Below the pieces are notes generated by a model that saw nothing but the letters and a program-made list of their open reading frames with translations, was not told where the DNA came from and ran no database searches. Position numbers and translations under genes: made by a program. This document shows positions 60,781 to 64,000 of a DNA stretch of 64,000 bases, piece after piece. Source of the stretch: Larix kaempferi (Eukaryota; Streptophyta; Pinopsida; Pinales; Pinaceae); NCBI GenBank assembly GCA_027924585.1, contig BSBM01000150.1, positions 17,404,001 to 17,468,000 on the forward strand. Direction: 5' to 3'. Numbering within the stretch: position 1 is the stretch's first letter; each line of letters starts with the position of its first letter.

Positions 60781-61164
60781 TTATATAACTGAGATGCAAC
60801 GGGAAGTCTGAGAATACAAGTATAGAAGAGTCTCTCCAAAATCGAATCCTTGTTCTACACCAGTCCTGGGATTTATAGCCTTTACAAAACTTTTAAGATC
60901 CGAAAAAGATGGATCAAATCTGCTAAAAATAGTTAATTCTAAATAGTTTTCTGCAAAAATATGACAGCGTCCTACATTCAAAAGTAACTGAAATCTTGCT
61001 AAGGAACCTATATTCGACAGTGTAATGAGCCTCCGGAGGCTGAAGAGTGAGGTTGAAACTGTTGCCTGGAGAACTTGTAGGTTGTCTCTTTCCCAAAAAT
61101 AGACAGAAATATTCCTCTTTTCGCCTCGCTGGAGCCCTTCAGTCTGGAAACGAAAAATGGTCAT
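60781..61164 (-). CDS. Uncharacterised 127-codon frame
   Basis: The frame starts MTIFRFQTEGLQRGEKRN and contains RFDPSFSDLKSFVKAINPRT. It has no motif I know and no close ATG context. It lies between the element edge at 60371 and the left hairpin array, so it may simply be open by chance inside an LTR. Confidence 0.2.
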   Translation of the reverse strand: MTIFRFQTEGLQRGEKRNISVYFWERDNLQVLQATVSTSLFSLRRLITLSNIGSLARFQLLLNVGRCHIFAENYLELTIFSRFDPSFSDLKSFVKAINPRTGVEQGFDFGETLLYLYSQTSRCISVI

Positions 61165-61264
61165 GATGCCCTTAAGCGTTTATCTATCATTGAGAAAATG
61201 CCATTGAGGTGCTTGGATTAATGAAAGTCGGGTTTGGTGCCCCAAGACCACCTTCTGCATATTC

Positions 61265-61500
61265 TGCATTTTCGGTAGCTAGAAAGCTGGGCTCAAAATT
61301 TATAAGCTACCGAAAATTCTGCTTTCGGTGGTTAATGAACCAATTTAACGATTCTCCTAAACCACCGAGTCGCCCTTAGAGGTCTGAAGCCTTTCTCTCC
61401 TTTCGGTAACTAGGAGAGTCTTGTCCTCATGCTGTAAACTGCCGAAATTGGATTTTGGAAACTAATGAACAACTTCTATGTTCGCTTAAACCGATGAAAA
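61265..61500. repeat. Array of TTTCGGTAGCT inverted-repeat hairpins, left
   Basis: TTTCGGTAGCT at 61270-61280 pairs perfectly with AGCTACCGAAA at 61305-61315. TTTCGGTGGTT at 61323-61333 pairs with AACCACCGA at about 61361-61369, and TTTCGGTAACT at 61401-61411 pairs loosely with AAACTGCCGAAA ending at 61447. A fourth, weaker pair follows at 61455-61500. The stems alternate with 25-50 bp loops. Confidence 0.8.
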
Positions 61501-61556
61501 ACTATGTCTGGTCTAGCCTGCAAAACTTTGGACAAAACTGTGTTTCCTGACCTCTG

Positions 61557-63275
61557 CTACTTATCTTCTTGCTGCTTGGATTTTTCTTCATCCTGGGCCA
61601 AAGCTGGAGTGTTAGCAAAGCTGTCTGCTACTGCTGCTAAGGTGTCAAGATCTGAGTGCACCCTGGGCTGGGGTTTCTGAGTTGTTTCCTCACCTCCCAG
61701 AAGCTCGACCTTCCTATTCAGCCTGATATTTTCTCTTATCATCCTTATGTTTCTTCCTCTCAGCTTACTATGTTTTTTGGTCAACTCTTGAAAAGAAACA
61801 TACAATTCATTGTGCCTTTCAGTCAGCCTTTCATTTTTCTCCTTGATCACCCTTTGGAGTATTTCGAGCTCGTACACCTGTCTGAGAAGCTGATTAATTT
61901 TCTGTGATGCAGAACTCTTTGTCTTATTGGTTAATACCTCAGCCACTTGCTGATCTGGTTCTTCCATAGGTGTAGGGGAAGGCAAGTTTACATATGCATC
62001 CTTTGATTCTTTAGGTAGAGCTGCTTCCTGGAGCTCTTATTCTGCTACAACTTCCTTATGATCTACTCTCATTTCCTGCAGTTCGTCGTCTTCAGAATCT
62101 GTGTAAGGGAGGTTCAAAAGGTTTGCATTCTTCGAAGAAGTATATCCCTCCTTTCTGAAAACTAGCTTTTTCCCAGTCCTCTCAGGCTCAGGAGAAGGGA
62201 GAATTTGGACTACTGGCAACGAAGAGACAGCTCGCTTTTTTCTCTTTTCACTTCTAGGGGTGGATGGATTTTTAGAGGAAGGGTTGTCATTGTCTTCGGG
62301 TCACAATTCTATGTCGAATTCGTTCCAGAAAAGGAAAGCAGCCCACTTCTTTTTCTTTCTTTGCAGATGCTCTGATACCAAGATTTTAATTAGGCCATGG
62401 TGGGATAACCTGCTCTGAACCCTGCTTGGCTTTGCCTGGACCTGGTGAGCCATCTTTGTTAGGTTTTTATGAAGATAGAAGGGTAGATTTAGAGGGCTTC
62501 TACCAGTGAAATGGTCCAACAGTTTGAAATGATAGACCAACACTCTGGAATATTTTCCCTCGCATGTAAAATAGACCAAGATGGCCTCTAATAGGTGTTG
62601 CCACCTTTCCTTCAAGTAAGACATAGGGACATCTTTGTTCCAGGTGATCATTTGGTGTGCAGGTTTTAGATATGATCTGAACTCGACCTTCTGGGCCGTG
62701 GTGGTTTTGAACCATCTTTCTCCTATCCCTGGGATCTCTCTGGCCGCTGCTATGAAGTCTTCATCCACCTAGAATTCTTCTATCCCAATTTGCACTTTCC
62801 TTCCATCAAATGATAATGCGAAGGCCTCTGTAATTTGCTGATGGGAGCCTTGGATCTTTAGACAATAGTTATAGCACCCCACGCTTTTGAAGAATTGGCC
62901 TATTTTAGGGTGCGACTCGAGGTAGCCGATGTCATTTAGCTCCTTCCGAAGCACAGCTCCTCCCTTCTTCATCTGTAAAACCCTTGTCGACACATGCGTT
63001 TCAGAAAAGATGAGCCTTAGGGAAAAAACGACACAGAATCAGGGAAGAAGCAGCTCGTTGACAGGTAAGAACGAAGGATGACGTATGACTTGGTTCAGGG
63101 CCCTGACTTCGAGAGATGGAACTAAAGACCAATCATTGTTTGTATCTAGTTTTAAAATGAAAGGATCGTGTTTTCGCTGGCAGTGCCCCTTTTCATCGGT
63201 TAAGCAATGATGAACTCCTTTTAATTCACGACTAAACCCTTGATTAGACATTTCCACCGTTTGACACCAACTCAA
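61557..63275 (-). pseudogene. Retroelement-associated ORF with C-terminal coiled coil, unknown function
   Basis: One minus-strand frame runs from 63275 to 61557 with four stops (near 63039, 62769, 62301 and 62037). The first half reads LRKELNDIGYLESHPKIGQF, SVGCYNYCLKIQGSHQQITE, AFALSFDGRKVQIGIEEF, then GERWFKTT and VYFTCEGKYSRVLVYHFKLL followed by DHFTGRSPLNLPFYLHKNLT. I recall similar proteins encoded in plant retroelements, without a known role. Next comes a basic, Ser/Pro-rich linker (SSKNPSTPRSEKRKKR). The C-terminus is a predicted coiled coil (VIKEKNERLTERHNELYVSF, then NIRMIRENIRLNRKVELLGG). Hairpin arrays flank it on both sides. No protease, RT or transposase motif is present. A gag-like or other structural protein is possible. 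Confidence 0.55.
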
Positions 63276-63714
63276 TTTCGGTAGCTGATGATTTTTCCTT
63301 TAACACCGTAAGCTACCGAAAAAATGTTCACAAATGTCTCTGCTTTCAGTGGCTGAGGACGACCCTACCTTTGGACTGTAAGCTGTGAAAAGTATATGCC
63401 TTTCAGTGGCTAATGAACACCGTCATATCCGCCCAATCCATCGAAAACTGTCCCATGAATCCTGAAGATGCCTCTACTTTCGGCAGTTGTAGAAGGTTTT
63501 ATTCTTGAACTACAAACTGCGAAAAGTGTCTGCCTTTCGGTGGCTAATGAACACTGTCGTATTCGCCCAAGCTACCAAAAACTGCCCCATGAACCACGAT
63601 ATATGTCTTCCCTTTCGGTAGTTGGAGAGTTTCGTCTTTCATGTAGTAAGCTGCCGAAAGCGGGGTTTTTGATAGCTAATGAGCCATCGTCAAGTCTGCC
63701 TAAGCTACCGAAAC
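63276..63714. repeat. Array of TTTCGGTAGCT inverted-repeat hairpins, right
   Basis: TTTCGGTAGCT at 63276-63286 pairs with AGCTACCGAAA at 63311-63321. Further degenerate pairs follow at about 63342-63390, 63404-63450, 63477-63527, 63535-63585, 63612-63662 and 63665-63714, several joined by the shared phrase GGCTAATGAACACCGTC or a variant. The same motif lies on the other side of the coiled-coil ORF at 61265-61500. Confidence 0.8.
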
Positions 63715-64000
63715 CTTAAAATTCTTTTCGGAGAAGAGCAACCTCAAATGTTATTTCAAGCTTCATTACATACTCCAAACTTATGACACTGGACCTCAAA
63801 TGCATATAAAAATGAAAAAAAAAACTCCTATCACCTAAGCAAGCACCTAGTCTATTTTTATTTGGGGAGATAACATATGGCTCCTACTCTGGGATGGAAA
63901 CCTCCCTGTGAGGTTCCAAGAACCACAAGTCTAATTCCTTTCCCATAAAACAAAAAATCAAAACCTATCTTCTAGTGTTCCATTGGGCATGGAGTTATTT
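63715..64000. other. Window edge, unassigned
   Basis: No gene or repeat is recognised. If the element starting at 60371 extends to the right, this is still within it. Confidence 0.4.

Larger units (their letters stand above)
60371..64000 (-). mobile_element. Probable LTR-type element inserted in the dispersed repeat, right end outside the window
   Basis: At 60371 the 1.8-kb repeat is interrupted by TGTTAGCTCTCC, whose TG start fits the edge of an LTR. The only substantial gene is on the minus strand (63275 to 61557), so this edge would be the 3' end of the element, read on that strand as GGAGAGCTAACA. No reverse transcriptase is seen inside the window. The class is inference: a large non-autonomous LTR element is my first guess, a DNA element my second. 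Confidence 0.4.

Overview
The window looks like repeat-dense nuclear DNA of a land plant, most likely a conifer. The main reasons are a Penelope-type retroelement remnant with a C-terminal GIY-YIG endonuclease domain (in plants I know this combination only from conifers), plant L1-type LINEs carrying an RNase H domain, degenerate Ty1/copia and Ty3 elements with plant primer-binding sites, and almost no host genes. The host assignment is inference. I found no tRNA, rRNA or CRISPR array and no confidently recognised host gene.

Layout. 1-4.8 kb: a 5'-truncated LINE (minus strand), AT-rich DNA and a Penelope remnant (plus). 4.83-18.39 kb: a candidate large DNA transposon, which I consider the most interesting object here. 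It has short inverted termini (4827-4849 and 18361-18392) and arrays of a 26-bp unit with a palindromic core at 4967, 13729 and 17349. A decayed but single-frame DDE-like transposase gene lies on the minus strand (13241 to 10494, one 96-nt intron, three stops). A convergent eight-exon plus-strand gene (7939-9991) has seven GT-AG introns, all phase 0. A 1.5-kb hAT derivative with a perfect 8-bp target duplication sits in the gene's presumed 5' intron. About 2.2 kb of GAT-type minisatellite with higher-order repeats and CT tracts fill the right part.

18.4-22.1 kb: unrecognised DNA. 22.1-44.3 kb: three copies of a gag-only LTR retroelement (tRNA-Asp-type primer site, no pol), disrupted by a solo LTR, a complete Ty1/copia element (35108-40938, TSD ATAAT) and a 288-bp hAT-type MITE (TSD GTGGGAAT). 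Between copies one and two are AT-rich repeat families. 44.3-49.6 kb: a dispersed ~1.8-kb repeat, a short LINE insertion with poly-A and a 17-bp TSD, and a second copy of the MITE. 49.65-55.74 kb: a degenerate Ty3 element with both LTRs. 56.6-57.5 kb: a LINE RNase H fragment (minus). 57.7-60.4 kb: second copies of two dispersed repeats. 60.37 kb to the end: an inserted, probably LTR-type element with a minus-strand coiled-coil ORF flanked on both sides by arrays of TTTCGGTAGCT inverted-repeat hairpins.

Nothing suggests that genes in this window work together as a host pathway; the only functional unit proposed is the two-gene transposon at 4.83-18.39 kb. All calls come from reading the sequence and comparing translated motifs with remembered families; no database search was possible.
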